Positions 1 through 8,519 of a stretch of 64,000 nt of DNA are shown in pieces (the stretch's first letter is position 1; every line of letters starts with the position of its first letter). A program made the translations under genes and the position numbers. This DNA comes from CAVVDT01 sp963747005. Lineage in GTDB: Bacteria > Pseudomonadota > Alphaproteobacteria > Rhizobiales > Aestuariivirgaceae. The stretch spans positions 434,001-498,000 of the forward strand of contig CAVVDT010000003.1 of NCBI GenBank assembly GCA_963747005.1, written 5' to 3'. The notes below the pieces were generated by a model. That model was not told the DNA's origin. It ran no database searches and saw only the letters and a program-made list of their open reading frames with translations.

Positions 1-1
1 C

Positions 2-424
2 GATGAGCGCGAATGGGTCGTCTCCGGCGCCTTCGAATTCGCCGTACCCCATGGCCCCGAGCTTGCCGGCAAGACCAGGCAGGCTTTCGCCAACGGCTTT
101 CTCGGATTGCCGAGCTTCGGGCGCTCGACCTTTGCCACCGTCGCCAGCATGGCGGAAGCCGAACAGCGCGACATCGCCGCCCGGCTGGTGCGGCATTTCG
201 TGCATGTCCTCGGCGCGCCGGATGAAGCCGCGGCGGCCCGGGCAGCGGATGAGGAGATGGCCTTCATCGCCGATCTGTGCGCCGAAAAGCCGATCAATAC
301 CGTCTTCACCGTCTATCGCCGGCTCGATGCGGACGGCAATATCCGCGAGGAATTCCGCGAGATCGCCCCGCCGGGCGAACCACGCCATGCCCGCGTCTGG
401 GATGTCGAGGACAGCCATGGTTGA
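2..424 (+). CDS. DUF6505 family protein (5' partial)
   Basis: The reading frame is open from the left edge and 140 residues are visible, so the start lies outside the window. The visible part ends with a compact alpha/beta stretch containing VFTVYRRLDADGNIREEF and the C-terminal VWDVEDSHG. I match it from memory to the DUF6505 family, which in Hyphomicrobiales sits with DUF6352, DUF3305/3306 and an Fe-S protein beside molybdenum formate dehydrogenase genes. No catalytic motif is visible and the molecular function is unknown. Its stop overlaps the next start by 8 bp, so the two are translationally coupled. Confidence 0.7.
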   Translation, partial: DEREWVVSGAFEFAVPHGPELAGKTRQAFANGFLGLPSFGRSTFATVASMAEAEQRDIAARLVRHFVHVLGAPDEAAAARAADEEMAFIADLCAEKPINTVFTVYRRLDADGNIREEFREIAPPGEPRHARVWDVEDSHG

Positions 425-1430
425 AATCTGGCAAAGTTCCGGCATCGCGCTTCTCGATCCCGACGAGCGCGGCTGGCTGAAGGTCACGCCGGATTTCCTG
501 CGCGCCTTCCTGTCGCGGCCCGAACTGCAGCCGGTGGAGCATTCCTGCGATGCCGAAGTCGCCCTCTACGGCCGCCTGCTGGACGATCCTTACGACCCGG
601 TGTCGACATCCGACCTGGTGCGTCTCGCCGATGCCGATGCCCGCGACAACTACCGCATCTTTCTTGCCCTGCGCGACCTTTTGGAGACCGAGGGCACGCT
701 GGAGGGAGCCTGGCTCAGGCTCGCCCGCCACGGCAACCGCTCGATCGCCCCGCTGTTCGTCGACCAGCTTGTGCATGCCATCCTCGCCGGTGCCCTGAAA
801 GGCATCGAGGATCCCATGCGCTGGCGCGCCGCCGAACTGTTCTTTCGCGACCAGTCGGTCTCGACCGAAGGCGGCGGTCTGATGCTGGCCGATGACGAGA
901 TCGTCTCCATGCACGCCTCGTCCATGGGGTTCGGCGGTCTCGGCCAGCTCGTTGCCGAGGCCGCAACGCCGTTGCGCCGTGTCGAGCTCGACGTCATCGA
1001 CGATGACAACAAGGCGCTCTACTGGGAGCGCTCGGACCGCTTCGATACCGTGATCGATTTCCGCTTTACCCAGCCTGCCAACGACGCCTTTGCGCGGGTG
1101 ATCGAACTGTGGCTGAAGCATCTCCTCGGTCTTGCCGTCAGGGTCGAGCCGCGCCAGCGCATCGACGATGACGACTGGGCCTGGCACATCGGGCTCGACA
1201 GCGAGGCGAGCCGCCTGCTGGATCGGCTCTATGAAGGTCGGGAATTGACCTTTGACGAGGCAAGCGCCATCATCGGCCTGTTCCGCATGCAGGTGCTGGA
1301 TGAAAGGCGGATCGCCGCCCGGGTCAGGGGCAAGCCCATCTATCTGGCGCTGGCCAGATCGCCGGCCGGAAAGGTCAAGATGAAGCCGCAGAACCTCATC
1401 GTCAATCTGCCGATCGAGGAACCGCAATAG
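417..1430 (+). CDS. DUF6352 family protein
   Basis: A soluble protein of 337 residues with no signal peptide or membrane segment. It starts MVEIWQSSGIALLD and ends with a basic/hydrophobic tail (IYLALARSPAGKVKMKP). The ATG at 417 was chosen because it gives an 8-bp coupled overlap with the preceding gene and because the residues encoded upstream in this frame are low-complexity shadow sequence. Family assignment is from recognition of the conserved N-terminus and of the neighbours. DUF6352 genes recur in formate-dehydrogenase accessory clusters, so a maturation or regulatory role is inferred. The function is not established. Confidence 0.75.
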   Translation: MVEIWQSSGIALLDPDERGWLKVTPDFLRAFLSRPELQPVEHSCDAEVALYGRLLDDPYDPVSTSDLVRLADADARDNYRIFLALRDLLETEGTLEGAWLRLARHGNRSIAPLFVDQLVHAILAGALKGIEDPMRWRAAELFFRDQSVSTEGGGLMLADDEIVSMHASSMGFGGLGQLVAEAATPLRRVELDVIDDDNKALYWERSDRFDTVIDFRFTQPANDAFARVIELWLKHLLGLAVRVEPRQRIDDDDWAWHIGLDSEASRLLDRLYEGRELTFDEASAIIGLFRMQVLDERRIAARVRGKPIYLALARSPAGKVKMKPQNLIVNLPIEEPQ

Positions 1431-1452
1431 GCCTTCAAGGAGGGAAGTCGTC

Positions 1453-1779
1453 TTGGAAGCGCAGCCTGTCCATTTTCTCGACCGCCGCCGGGCGCGGGCC
1501 CTCGCCGGCCTGATCGCGCTGGCCGCACTCCTGGCCATGGCGCAGGTCTGGCACGCCGCCAGCAACCTCGATCCCACCGGCCGGCCGCTCAACGCCACGG
1601 CCAGCGCCCTCTCCGATCCTTCCGGCAATGCGAAATTCAATGCCTGCAAGGCCGAGCGCACCGCCGATGTCGACCGCCTTCTGGCCGATGGCCTCATAAC
1701 CAAAGCCCAGCACGCCGACTACCGCGAGAGGGCGGTCGCCACCTGCGCCGGCCAGTTCCCGCCGGCCAAGGCCAACTGA
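1453..1779 (+). CDS. small membrane-anchored hypothetical protein
   Basis: Predicted 108 residues from a TTG start placed 8 bp after a strong Shine-Dalgarno (AAGGAGGG, 1437-1444). Residues about 13-33 form one hydrophobic helix after a basic RRRAR segment, so it is a type II-like membrane anchor or uncleaved signal. The exported part has two cysteines (CKAERTADVDRLLADG and ATCAGQ) that could form a disulfide, and the helix-rich stretch DRLLADGLITKAQHADYRE resembles a SHOCT-like short oligomerisation motif. It lies 22 bp after the DUF6352 gene in the same direction. I do not recognise a named family. Confidence 0.65.
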   Translation: MEAQPVHFLDRRRARALAGLIALAALLAMAQVWHAASNLDPTGRPLNATASALSDPSGNAKFNACKAERTADVDRLLADGLITKAQHADYRERAVATCAGQFPPAKAN

Positions 1780-1825
1780 GGAAACGTCCGGCCCGCAGGC
1801 GAAACCCGGCCGGCCACTGAAGATA

Positions 1826-3886
1826 TCAGTCGTCCATCAGGAAATCGTCCACATCGAGCGTCTTGCCGACGGCCTTTGCCTCGGCCTCGGCCTTGACATA
1901 ATCCTCCGTGGTGCGGATGCGCGGCCGCGGTTGCGCACCTCCGCCGAGGGCGTCGGCCTGCGCCTCGATGCGGCATTTATCGCACATGCGGATGAGCCTT
2001 TGCGCCTCTTCGTTCTGGAACATGGCATGCTTGCCGGCGAGTTTTTCGACGATACGTTCAACGCTCGAACGGGTACCGAAGGGCTTGCCGCAGGAAATGC
2101 AGTTATAGGGCTCCTGCTCGTTGAGGGTTTGCGGTGTCAGCGCTGCCGGCGTGAAATCATAGCGCGCCTCCAGCGTGATGGCGCTTTCCGGGCAGGTGTT
2201 GCGGCACAGGCCACACTGCACGCAGGCGGCCTCAGTGAAGCGCAGTTGCGGCTTGTCGGGGTTGTCGAGGATGGCCCCCGTCGGGCACGCCCCGACGCAG
2301 GCAAGACACAGCGTACAGGCGGATGCATCGACCGTGATGCGCCCGTAAGGCGCTCCTTCCGGCAAGGCGATGGACTCGACCTTTGCACCGCTCGCATCGC
2401 GCACCAGGTGGAGCGCCGTGCGCGCCACGTCACGCTTGGAACCCCGCGCCTCGAAGCGCTGGGGCTTGAGGCCGACCGGCTCAGCATCTTCCCACAGCCG
2501 TGCCTCGATCGTGTCCGGATCGGCCTCGTCCAGCAGCCGTACCCGCTGAGGATCGGTCAGCCCGAGCCCTGACAGGAAAGCGTTCATCAGTTCGGCTTCA
2601 CTGGCGCTGGGGGCCAGTTCGTCGGCCTTGGCCGGGTTGCACAAGATGTCGATGCGCGCCGCCCCTGCGGCAAGGGCGGCGGCAAAGATGTCGTGGCCGG
2701 CCTGCGTCACCTGGTTGAGGCCGAGAGGGAGCACATGGCCCGGCAGCCCGCGCCCGAAGCGCGCCATCATGGCGATCATCTCCGCCCCGTGCGTTTCGTC
2801 GTGGAAAAGCAGCACCGGGGCCGGTCCGCCGGCGCCCATGAAGGTGCGCACCATGAGGCCGATGCGCTCGATGAGGCCGGCCCGACCGGGCAGGGCATAA
2901 GAAGCCGCCCCGGTCGGGCAGACGGCTGAACAACTGCCGCAGCCGCCGCAGATCACCGGATCGATCTCGACCCGGTTGCCGGCGGGCGTGATGGCGGAGG
3001 CCGGACAGGCATCGAGGCAACGGGTACAGCCGGTCTTGCCGCTGCGCCCATGGGCGCAGATCGTCGCGTCATAGCGGACATAAAGCGGCTTTTCGAACTC
3101 GCCCGCCATGTCGGAGAGATCGAACAGCGCATTGGCAAGGCCCACCGCGTCGCCGGGGTCGACCCTGATATAGCCGTCGCGGCGGCGATGGGCGGGAAAC
3201 AGCGGCTCACCGCCGGAAAGATCGAGGATGACGCCGCAGCGCGACGTTGCCCCATTGCGTGGCATGACGAAAGCCAGTTCCTCCTTCGAGGACGGCATGG
3301 CGGGCGCGTAGCCATCGACGGTGATCTCGAACTGGCCGAAATGCCCCGATGCCTTGACGATGCGGCCGCGATAGATGGGAACGTCCACCACCGAGGGCGG
3401 AATGACGTCGCCGGCATCGCTCAACAAGAGGCTCACTTGCAGCCGCGATTGCAGGCGTCGCGCGGTCTCCAGCGCTGCCTGCCCGGCGCCGTAGACCAGG
3501 CACGAACCGTCGGAGGTGACGGTCATGCTGCCGGCAGGCGCGCTCTGGTGCAACCCTTCAGCCAGCAGCGCCGCCATGCGCGGGGCGGGATCGGCCTTCG
3601 CCGCCGACCAGCCGGCGCGCTCGCGGATATTGACGAAGCGGATGTCGCCACCGCGTCCGGCCTCTTCGGCCAGTTCGCGAAACAACGGCGCTTCCTGGGT
3701 GCATGCCACCGCCAACGGTCCGTCTTCCTTCAGCGCGGCATTGAAGCGCTCGATTTCGGTGCGGCACAAATGGCTGCACACTTCGGCCTCCTCGCCGGCG
3801 CCGAGCGCCCTGGCGATGCGCCGGGCATCGACGCGCATGCTGCGCTCGCAATTGCACAGGAGAACCCGCTGGCCGGAAATACGCAT
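1826..3886 (-). CDS. multi-cluster 4Fe-4S ferredoxin-type protein
   Basis: 686 residues with four CxxCxxCxxxCP-like or related cluster motifs. They are CTRCLDACP (about 287), CGGCGSCSAVCP (about 313), CTLCLACVGACP (about 524) and CVQCGLCRNTCP (about 555). Two further Cys pairs follow, at CISC (about 596) and CDKC (about 635). The N-terminal third has CNC and CSHLC cysteines. The ATG at 3886 is preceded by GAGGAG at 5-bp spacing; the upstream GTG at 3898 would bury that site. By family it is the large Fe-S protein found with DUF3305/DUF3306 and TorD in formate dehydrogenase clusters, presumably an electron carrier or maturation factor. It is transcribed divergently from DUF3305. Confidence 0.8.
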   Translation of the reverse strand: MRISGQRVLLCNCERSMRVDARRIARALGAGEEAEVCSHLCRTEIERFNAALKEDGPLAVACTQEAPLFRELAEEAGRGGDIRFVNIRERAGWSAAKADPAPRMAALLAEGLHQSAPAGSMTVTSDGSCLVYGAGQAALETARRLQSRLQVSLLLSDAGDVIPPSVVDVPIYRGRIVKASGHFGQFEITVDGYAPAMPSSKEELAFVMPRNGATSRCGVILDLSGGEPLFPAHRRRDGYIRVDPGDAVGLANALFDLSDMAGEFEKPLYVRYDATICAHGRSGKTGCTRCLDACPASAITPAGNRVEIDPVICGGCGSCSAVCPTGAASYALPGRAGLIERIGLMVRTFMGAGGPAPVLLFHDETHGAEMIAMMARFGRGLPGHVLPLGLNQVTQAGHDIFAAALAAGAARIDILCNPAKADELAPSASEAELMNAFLSGLGLTDPQRVRLLDEADPDTIEARLWEDAEPVGLKPQRFEARGSKRDVARTALHLVRDASGAKVESIALPEGAPYGRITVDASACTLCLACVGACPTGAILDNPDKPQLRFTEAACVQCGLCRNTCPESAITLEARYDFTPAALTPQTLNEQEPYNCISCGKPFGTRSSVERIVEKLAGKHAMFQNEEAQRLIRMCDKCRIEAQADALGGGAQPRPRIRTTEDYVKAEAEAKAVGKTLDVDDFLMDD

Positions 3887-3918
3887 TTCGCTCCTCACCC
3901 GCTTTATCGGATCGAACA

Positions 3919-3936
3919 GGCTGAAAGCTTACAGCC
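3919..3936. promoter_or_regulatory. imperfect palindrome in a divergent promoter
   Basis: GGCTGAAAGCTTACAGCC reads as an 18-bp palindrome with one mismatched pair (positions 6/13). It lies in the 161-bp gap between the divergent Fe-S protein and DUF3305 genes, so a shared operator is plausible. No regulator is adjacent, and a chance palindrome is possible. Confidence 0.3.
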
Positions 3937-4047
3937 ATTCGCCGCCGCCATGCTTCAGCCATTCCACCATGAGATAAACCATGCGCGTGGCAACTGGTAG
4001 ATGTGCAAGGATCGAGGCCATCAGGGAGATCATCTGAAACAGCGCTC

Positions 4048-4593
4048 ATGCCTTCAAGCGACAGCGTGAATATCGGCGTCATCGTCGAACGCCGCCCCAT
4101 CGATCATCCATGGCAGGACCATGAATGGCGGGTGGTCGCAGTGGTGCCCGATCCGCCCGCCGGGCTCGATCCGGGCAGCGTGGCGGTCGGCGAGTGGCTG
4201 TATGTCGCCGGCATCGTGGCCTTGCGACTGCACACCACCGACGTCGAAGCCTATGTGGAGAACCTCACCTCGCCCGAAGTCGCGCTCTATGTGGTGCTGC
4301 GTGGCGTAACCGCAGCCGGCAACGAAATGCCGTATGTGCTCGACCGGGTGACGGCCAACCCCTACGAGGCCCAGTACTACATCGACGATGAGGAGATACT
4401 GGTCGACAAGGTTGCCATGCCCGAAGCCATGATCGAATGGCTGGAGGCCTATGTGGCCGAACACTATCGCGAAGAGCCGTTCCGCAAGCGCAAGCGCGAC
4501 AGCGCCCGCATCGAAGCCTATACCTTCGGCCATGAGCCCATCGTCGAACTGCGCAAGCGGCTCAAGGCGACGAACGGAGATGAAATTCCATGA
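4048..4593 (+). CDS. DUF3305 domain-containing protein
   Basis: 181 residues beginning MPSSDSVNIGVIVERR, followed by the family's opening WQDHEWRVVAVVPDPP and the core VLRGVTAAGNEMPYVL. It is cytoplasmic and rich in acidic and aromatic residues. The ATG at 4048 was preferred over an in-frame GTG at 4003 because the first 15 residues of the longer form do not resemble the family. DUF3305 proteins travel with DUF3306 and Fe-S proteins in formate dehydrogenase loci. Their biochemical role is unknown; a chaperone or maturation role is only inferred. The last codon overlaps the DUF3306 start (ATGA). Confidence 0.85.
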   Translation: MPSSDSVNIGVIVERRPIDHPWQDHEWRVVAVVPDPPAGLDPGSVAVGEWLYVAGIVALRLHTTDVEAYVENLTSPEVALYVVLRGVTAAGNEMPYVLDRVTANPYEAQYYIDDEEILVDKVAMPEAMIEWLEAYVAEHYREEPFRKRKRDSARIEAYTFGHEPIVELRKRLKATNGDEIP

Positions 4594-5213
4594 GCCGGGA
4601 CGAAGGCTTCCTGTCGCGCTGGAACCGGCGCAAGGCCGAGGCGAGGACGGCGCCCGATGTGCCACCGGCCGCACCAGAGCCCGAAGCCCCTTCCGCATCC
4701 GATGCCGGGCCGCCGGTGCCCGTCCGTCCGGCCGATGCCGGATCGCCCGACATGCTGCGCGACGACCCCCCCGATGAGGAAACCCGCGCCGACTGGATCG
4801 CCCGGCTGGAAAATGTCGATCTGGAAGCGTTGGGCTACAAGGACGACTTCACAGTCTTCCTCAAGTCGTGGGTGCCGCGGACCTTGCGCAACAAGGCCCT
4901 GAAGCGCCTGTGGCGGACGAGCGATGTGTTCGAGGTGCTCGATGGCCTCAACGACTATGATGAGGACTACTCCATCGTCCCCGCCGCCGTCGGCGCCATC
5001 AAGACGGACTGGAAGGTGGGCCGTGGTTTCGGCATCGCGAAGGTCGAAGAGGCCGAAGGCGAGGTACAGGAAGCCGGGGCGGATGAGGCCGAGGCGATTG
5101 AACAGGAAGGGGAAGCCGAGGCGGCCGCCAGTAGTGAGAATGAGTCGCTTGCTGAGGATGCCGGTACGAATGGCAAAGCTGAATCAACCGCTGAACAAAA
5201 GCCGGCTGGCTGA
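4590..5213 (+). CDS. DUF3306 domain-containing protein
   Basis: 207 residues. The N-terminal FLSRWNRRK and the central block FLKSWVPRTLRNKALKRLW plus LDGLNDYDEDY are the recognisable DUF3306 features. Residues about 20-65 are Pro/Ala-rich linker, and the C-terminal 50 residues are a Glu/Ala-rich disordered tail. The ATGA overlap with DUF3305 indicates coupled translation of partner proteins. It most likely assists the same formate-dehydrogenase system as its neighbours. No formate dehydrogenase structural gene is visible in this window, so the enzyme must lie further left or elsewhere. Confidence 0.85.
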   Translation: MSRDEGFLSRWNRRKAEARTAPDVPPAAPEPEAPSASDAGPPVPVRPADAGSPDMLRDDPPDEETRADWIARLENVDLEALGYKDDFTVFLKSWVPRTLRNKALKRLWRTSDVFEVLDGLNDYDEDYSIVPAAVGAIKTDWKVGRGFGIAKVEEAEGEVQEAGADEAEAIEQEGEAEAAASSENESLAEDAGTNGKAESTAEQKPAG

Positions 5214-5370
5214 TTTTCCGCCCATCGCGCGGTTGCTTCGATCAGGGTCAATGGGTTAACCATTTGTTTGGTAAATTTGGCGTTAATCACCGCCAACGGG
5301 GATCCGGAACGTATGGGCTTCGGGCCATGGCATTCCGGGCGATGATGCAAAAGCTCGAGAGGGTACCGCC

Positions 5371-6147
5371 ATGAAGGCGCTGATCTATATTCTCGCCATC
5401 CTTTTGATGGCCGCGGGCATCGCTGTCGGGCTGGTCAGTGTCCTTTCGCCGGGCCAGGTGGTGCTGGGCCTCGACCTGCACCTGGGCGGCTCCCTGTTTG
5501 CCGGCGGGGTGGTGGCGCTGGGGCTGGCGGGTGTCATAACCGCTCTCGATGGTGTGAGAAAACATCTCGCCCGCCTGACCAAGGCCTCGGCCGGACCTGC
5601 CGGCGGTGGTGGAGCAAAACGCGACAATGTCGCCGCATCCGCCAAACCAGCCAAACCCGCCGCTGATCTGGCGCCCGAAGCCGTGGCCGGCGTCGCGGCC
5701 GTGGCGGCTGCAAAGACGCCCTCAAGCGACGCCGATCAACCGTCGCAAGCCGAGGTGGCGGAGATCGCCGCCGTGGCCGGGGCCCGCGAAACCTCCACCG
5801 GCCTGCGCGAGGAGACCGACAAGGACGGTGCGGAGGAAGAAGCGGCTGAAGCCGAGGATAAGGGCGACAAGACCGCCATCGCCAAAGAAGCAGAGGCTGA
5901 ACCTGAAAAGGCCGCCGAGCCCGAAGAAGCTGACGAGGCGGGTGCCGAAGACGCAGAGGCGGAAATCAGCGAAGAGGAATTCGAAGTCGGCGATCTCTAC
6001 GTCGTCGAGGAACGCACCATCCATGGCCGCCCGGCGCGACTGCTTTCCGACGGCACGGTCGAGGCCGAGACCGATGAGGGCTGGATGCGTTTTGAAAATC
6101 TCGAGCATCTCGAAGAATACACAGCCGCCGTGGAAAAGGCCCAATAG
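5371..6147 (+). CDS. acidic, low-complexity membrane protein
   Basis: 258 residues. Two N-terminal hydrophobic segments (about 3-28 and 38-58) form a hairpin that would leave the remainder on one side of the membrane. Residues 75-200 are Ala/Glu/Lys-rich and probably disordered. A compact C-terminal domain, EFEVGDLYVVEERTIHGR through the tail, resembles a small beta unit with the phrase LLSDGTVEAETDEGW. The start has a GAGAGGG ribosome-binding site. An AT-rich stretch at 5250-5290 probably holds the promoter. The function is unknown. The acidic linker is typical of alphaproteobacterial envelope scaffolds, but that is inference. Confidence 0.6.
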   Translation: MKALIYILAILLMAAGIAVGLVSVLSPGQVVLGLDLHLGGSLFAGGVVALGLAGVITALDGVRKHLARLTKASAGPAGGGGAKRDNVAASAKPAKPAADLAPEAVAGVAAVAAAKTPSSDADQPSQAEVAEIAAVAGARETSTGLREETDKDGAEEEAAEAEDKGDKTAIAKEAEAEPEKAAEPEEADEAGAEDAEAEISEEEFEVGDLYVVEERTIHGRPARLLSDGTVEAETDEGWMRFENLEHLEEYTAAVEKAQ

Positions 6148-6238
6148 GCCGCCTTCGCCCTTTGCCCTTTGATCGCCTCTTTCCGGTCGCAGGCTTGTTC
6201 GCTTGACAACAACCGCCGGCAACCGAGGGAGCATCGCC

Positions 6239-6529
6239 ATGGCCACCTATATTTCGCTCGTCAACTGGACCGAACAGGGCATCAGGAACGTCAAGGACTC
6301 GCCCGCCCGCCTCGATGAAGCCCAGGCGCTGGCCAGGAAGCTGGGCGGTGAGATGAAACAGATGTTTCTGACCATGGGCGGCTACGACATGGTTGCCATC
6401 CTCGATCTGCCGAGCGACGAGGCCGCTGCCACCATGGCCCTGAAACTGGGCGCCGGCGGCAGTGTCCGCACCACCACCCTCAAGGCCCTCGACGAAGCGA
6501 CCTGCCGCAGGATCATCGCCTCGCTGTAG
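6239..6529 (+). CDS. GYD domain-containing protein
   Basis: 96 residues from an ATG with GAGGGA 8 bp upstream. The sequence opens MATYISLVNWTEQGI and carries the name-giving MGGYDMVAILDLPSD segment. The fold is a ferredoxin-like alpha/beta barrel related to ABM and MaoC-associated small proteins. No enzymatic residue is apparent and GYD proteins have no agreed function. The in-frame TTG at 6203 was rejected because its extra 12 residues lack conservation signs. The gene is convergent with the flavin oxidoreductase that ends 16 bp downstream. Confidence 0.85.
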   Translation: MATYISLVNWTEQGIRNVKDSPARLDEAQALARKLGGEMKQMFLTMGGYDMVAILDLPSDEAAATMALKLGAGGSVRTTTLKALDEATCRRIIASL

Positions 6530-6544
6530 GCCGCGTGGGGTGCG

Positions 6545-8509
6545 TCAAATGGCGCGAGCAGTCGCGGCACCTTCGGCGTTGGCCATGTAGACGCTGCGCG
6601 GGGCAAGACAATCGCCGATGACATGTACCTCGCGCCCGGTGGCGCGGGCCGCCGCCACCAGATCGTCACGCACCCGGTTGCCGCGCCAGTCGACGATGAG
6701 GTCGACCTCGCCGATACGCGCTTCAAGACCCGAATAGATATTGCGGGTGACGACCGTGCGCGGCTCCAGCGCCACAACCGCCTGCATGGGGTGAAAGACG
6801 ACGCCGCGTTGCAGAAGGAAGCGGTAAAGCTGGGTGCGCACCGTGCCGTCGACGCTCTCGGCCACCTGGGTGTCGCCGCTGACGATGGTGACCCTGATGC
6901 CGCGGTCGCACAGCACCTCGGCGGCGGCAAGACCGTTGCGGCCGCCCCCTTCGTCGACGACGACGGCATGGGCGATGCCAGCCGGCGGATCGGCGAGGAT
7001 GGTGGCCGGATCGCTGACGGCAATGCCGGCTTGCGCCTCGCCCGGCCACGGCTCATGCGGGGCCGGACCCGACCCGGTGGCGATCACCATGATGTCGGCA
7101 TCGAGGTGGGCGAGATCATCGGCCGAGACGCTGCGGCCGGTCTCCACCTGCACCTGCAAGGCGGTAAGCTGGTCGCGGTACCAGGCGACGGACTTGGCAT
7201 ATTCGGCGGCAAACGGCGATTTCGCCCACAGCGCCAGTTGTCCGCCCAATGCTTCGCCGGCCTCGTAAAGCTTCACGCGGTGGCCGCGACCGGCGGCCAT
7301 GCGGGCAGCCTCCAGCCCCGCCGGACCGCCCCCGATCACCGCCACGCGGCGCGGGCGGGCTGCCGGCGGCACCGCTTCGGCTGCGAGTTCCATGCCGGCA
7401 TCGGGGTTGTGGAAGCAACGCAAGGGCTTGCCGCCGGTGGCGCGCGCGATGCACACATTGGCCCCCACACAGGGGCGAATGTCGTGGTGGCGACCGGCGG
7501 TGATCTTTCTGACGATGTCGGGGTCGGCGATGTGTGCGCGGGTCATGCCGATCATGTCGGCCCGCCTGTCGCGGATGATCGCTTCGGCCATCTCGGGATC
7601 GGTGACGCGGCCTGTGACGAAGACCGGAATGGCGACCACCTTCCTGATCGCCTCGGCGAACGGCACGAACAGGCCATGCGGTGCCGGGCTTGCCGGCCAG
7701 TGCTCGAAGCGCATCACCCGGTCGTAGTTGGTGCCTGCGACGACGTTCAGATAATCGAGGTCACCTGATGCCGCGAGCAGCCGGGCGATCTCCACCATGG
7801 CGGCATTGTCGAGGCCGCCGAGGGTTTTCTCGTCGCCTGCGATGCGCATGCCGACAATGCGGTCGGGGCCGGCGCCGGCGCGTGCTGCCCTTGCGGTCTC
7901 CAGCGCAAAGCGGACGCGGTTCTCCGGGCTGCCGCCATAGAGATCGCTGCGCCTGTTGGTGAGGGGCGAAAAGAAGGCGCCGGGCAAAAAGCCGAAGGCG
8001 GCGAGGATCTCCACCCCGTCGAGGCCGCCCTCAGCGACACCCGCCGCCGCGGTACCGTAGGCCGTCACCACCTCGGCGATCTCCTCAGGGGTCATCTGGT
8101 GCGGCACCTGCTTCAGAAGTGCCGAGGCGACCGGTGAAGGCGCCCACAGCGGCTGGCCGGGCTCGCTGTAGTCGGCCGTCGCGGCGGAATGGCCAAGCTG
8201 CACCAGAAGCCGTCCGCCTTCGGCGTGAATGGCCGTCGCCAGTCGCCGGTAGCCCTCGATGATGCCGTCGCGGATGGTGTGGAGGCCGCGGCCCGAGGCG
8301 AGGTGGCCGGTCTTGTGGAAACCCGACGAACCCGTCATCTGCAGACCGGCACCTCCCCTGGCGCGGGCGCGGTGATAGGCGATGAAGGCATCGCTGACGA
8401 GGCCGTTTTCTTCCAGTCCCGGCACATGGGCGGTGACCAGCACGCGGTTGCGGACGGTGATGGGGCCGACCCTGAGGGGCGACAGCAGATGCGGAAAATC
8501 GGTGCTCAT
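6545..8509 (-). CDS. NADH:flavin oxidoreductase, N-methylproline/stachydrine demethylase-like
   Basis: 654 residues. The N-terminal FMN-binding TIM barrel (1-360) shows VRNRVLVTAHVPG and GMTRAHIADP. An Fe-S segment (CVGANVC...C) and a C-terminal FAD/NAD(P) domain starting VAVIGGGPAGLEAARMA follow. This is the old-yellow-enzyme/trimethylamine-dehydrogenase architecture. The absence of the second cluster cysteine (Ala in CVGANVC) is, as I recall, shared with stachydrine/N-methylproline demethylases. A role in oxidative N-demethylation is inferred. The substrate is not determined. It lies 10 bp downstream of the GST gene, probably in one operon. It is one of four related flavoproteins in the window. 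Confidence 0.75.
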   Translation of the reverse strand: MSTDFPHLLSPLRVGPITVRNRVLVTAHVPGLEENGLVSDAFIAYHRARARGGAGLQMTGSSGFHKTGHLASGRGLHTIRDGIIEGYRRLATAIHAEGGRLLVQLGHSAATADYSEPGQPLWAPSPVASALLKQVPHQMTPEEIAEVVTAYGTAAAGVAEGGLDGVEILAAFGFLPGAFFSPLTNRRSDLYGGSPENRVRFALETARAARAGAGPDRIVGMRIAGDEKTLGGLDNAAMVEIARLLAASGDLDYLNVVAGTNYDRVMRFEHWPASPAPHGLFVPFAEAIRKVVAIPVFVTGRVTDPEMAEAIIRDRRADMIGMTRAHIADPDIVRKITAGRHHDIRPCVGANVCIARATGGKPLRCFHNPDAGMELAAEAVPPAARPRRVAVIGGGPAGLEAARMAAGRGHRVKLYEAGEALGGQLALWAKSPFAAEYAKSVAWYRDQLTALQVQVETGRSVSADDLAHLDADIMVIATGSGPAPHEPWPGEAQAGIAVSDPATILADPPAGIAHAVVVDEGGGRNGLAAAEVLCDRGIRVTIVSGDTQVAESVDGTVRTQLYRFLLQRGVVFHPMQAVVALEPRTVVTRNIYSGLEARIGEVDLIVDWRGNRVRDDLVAAARATGREVHVIGDCLAPRSVYMANAEGAATARAI

Positions 8510-8519
8510 GTGATCGCGC

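Noticed and set aside
306..1703. Long minus-strand frame opposite the DUF6352 gene
   Set aside because: It is the antisense shadow of a well-supported plus-strand gene, with no ribosome-binding site and Arg/Gly-rich composition.
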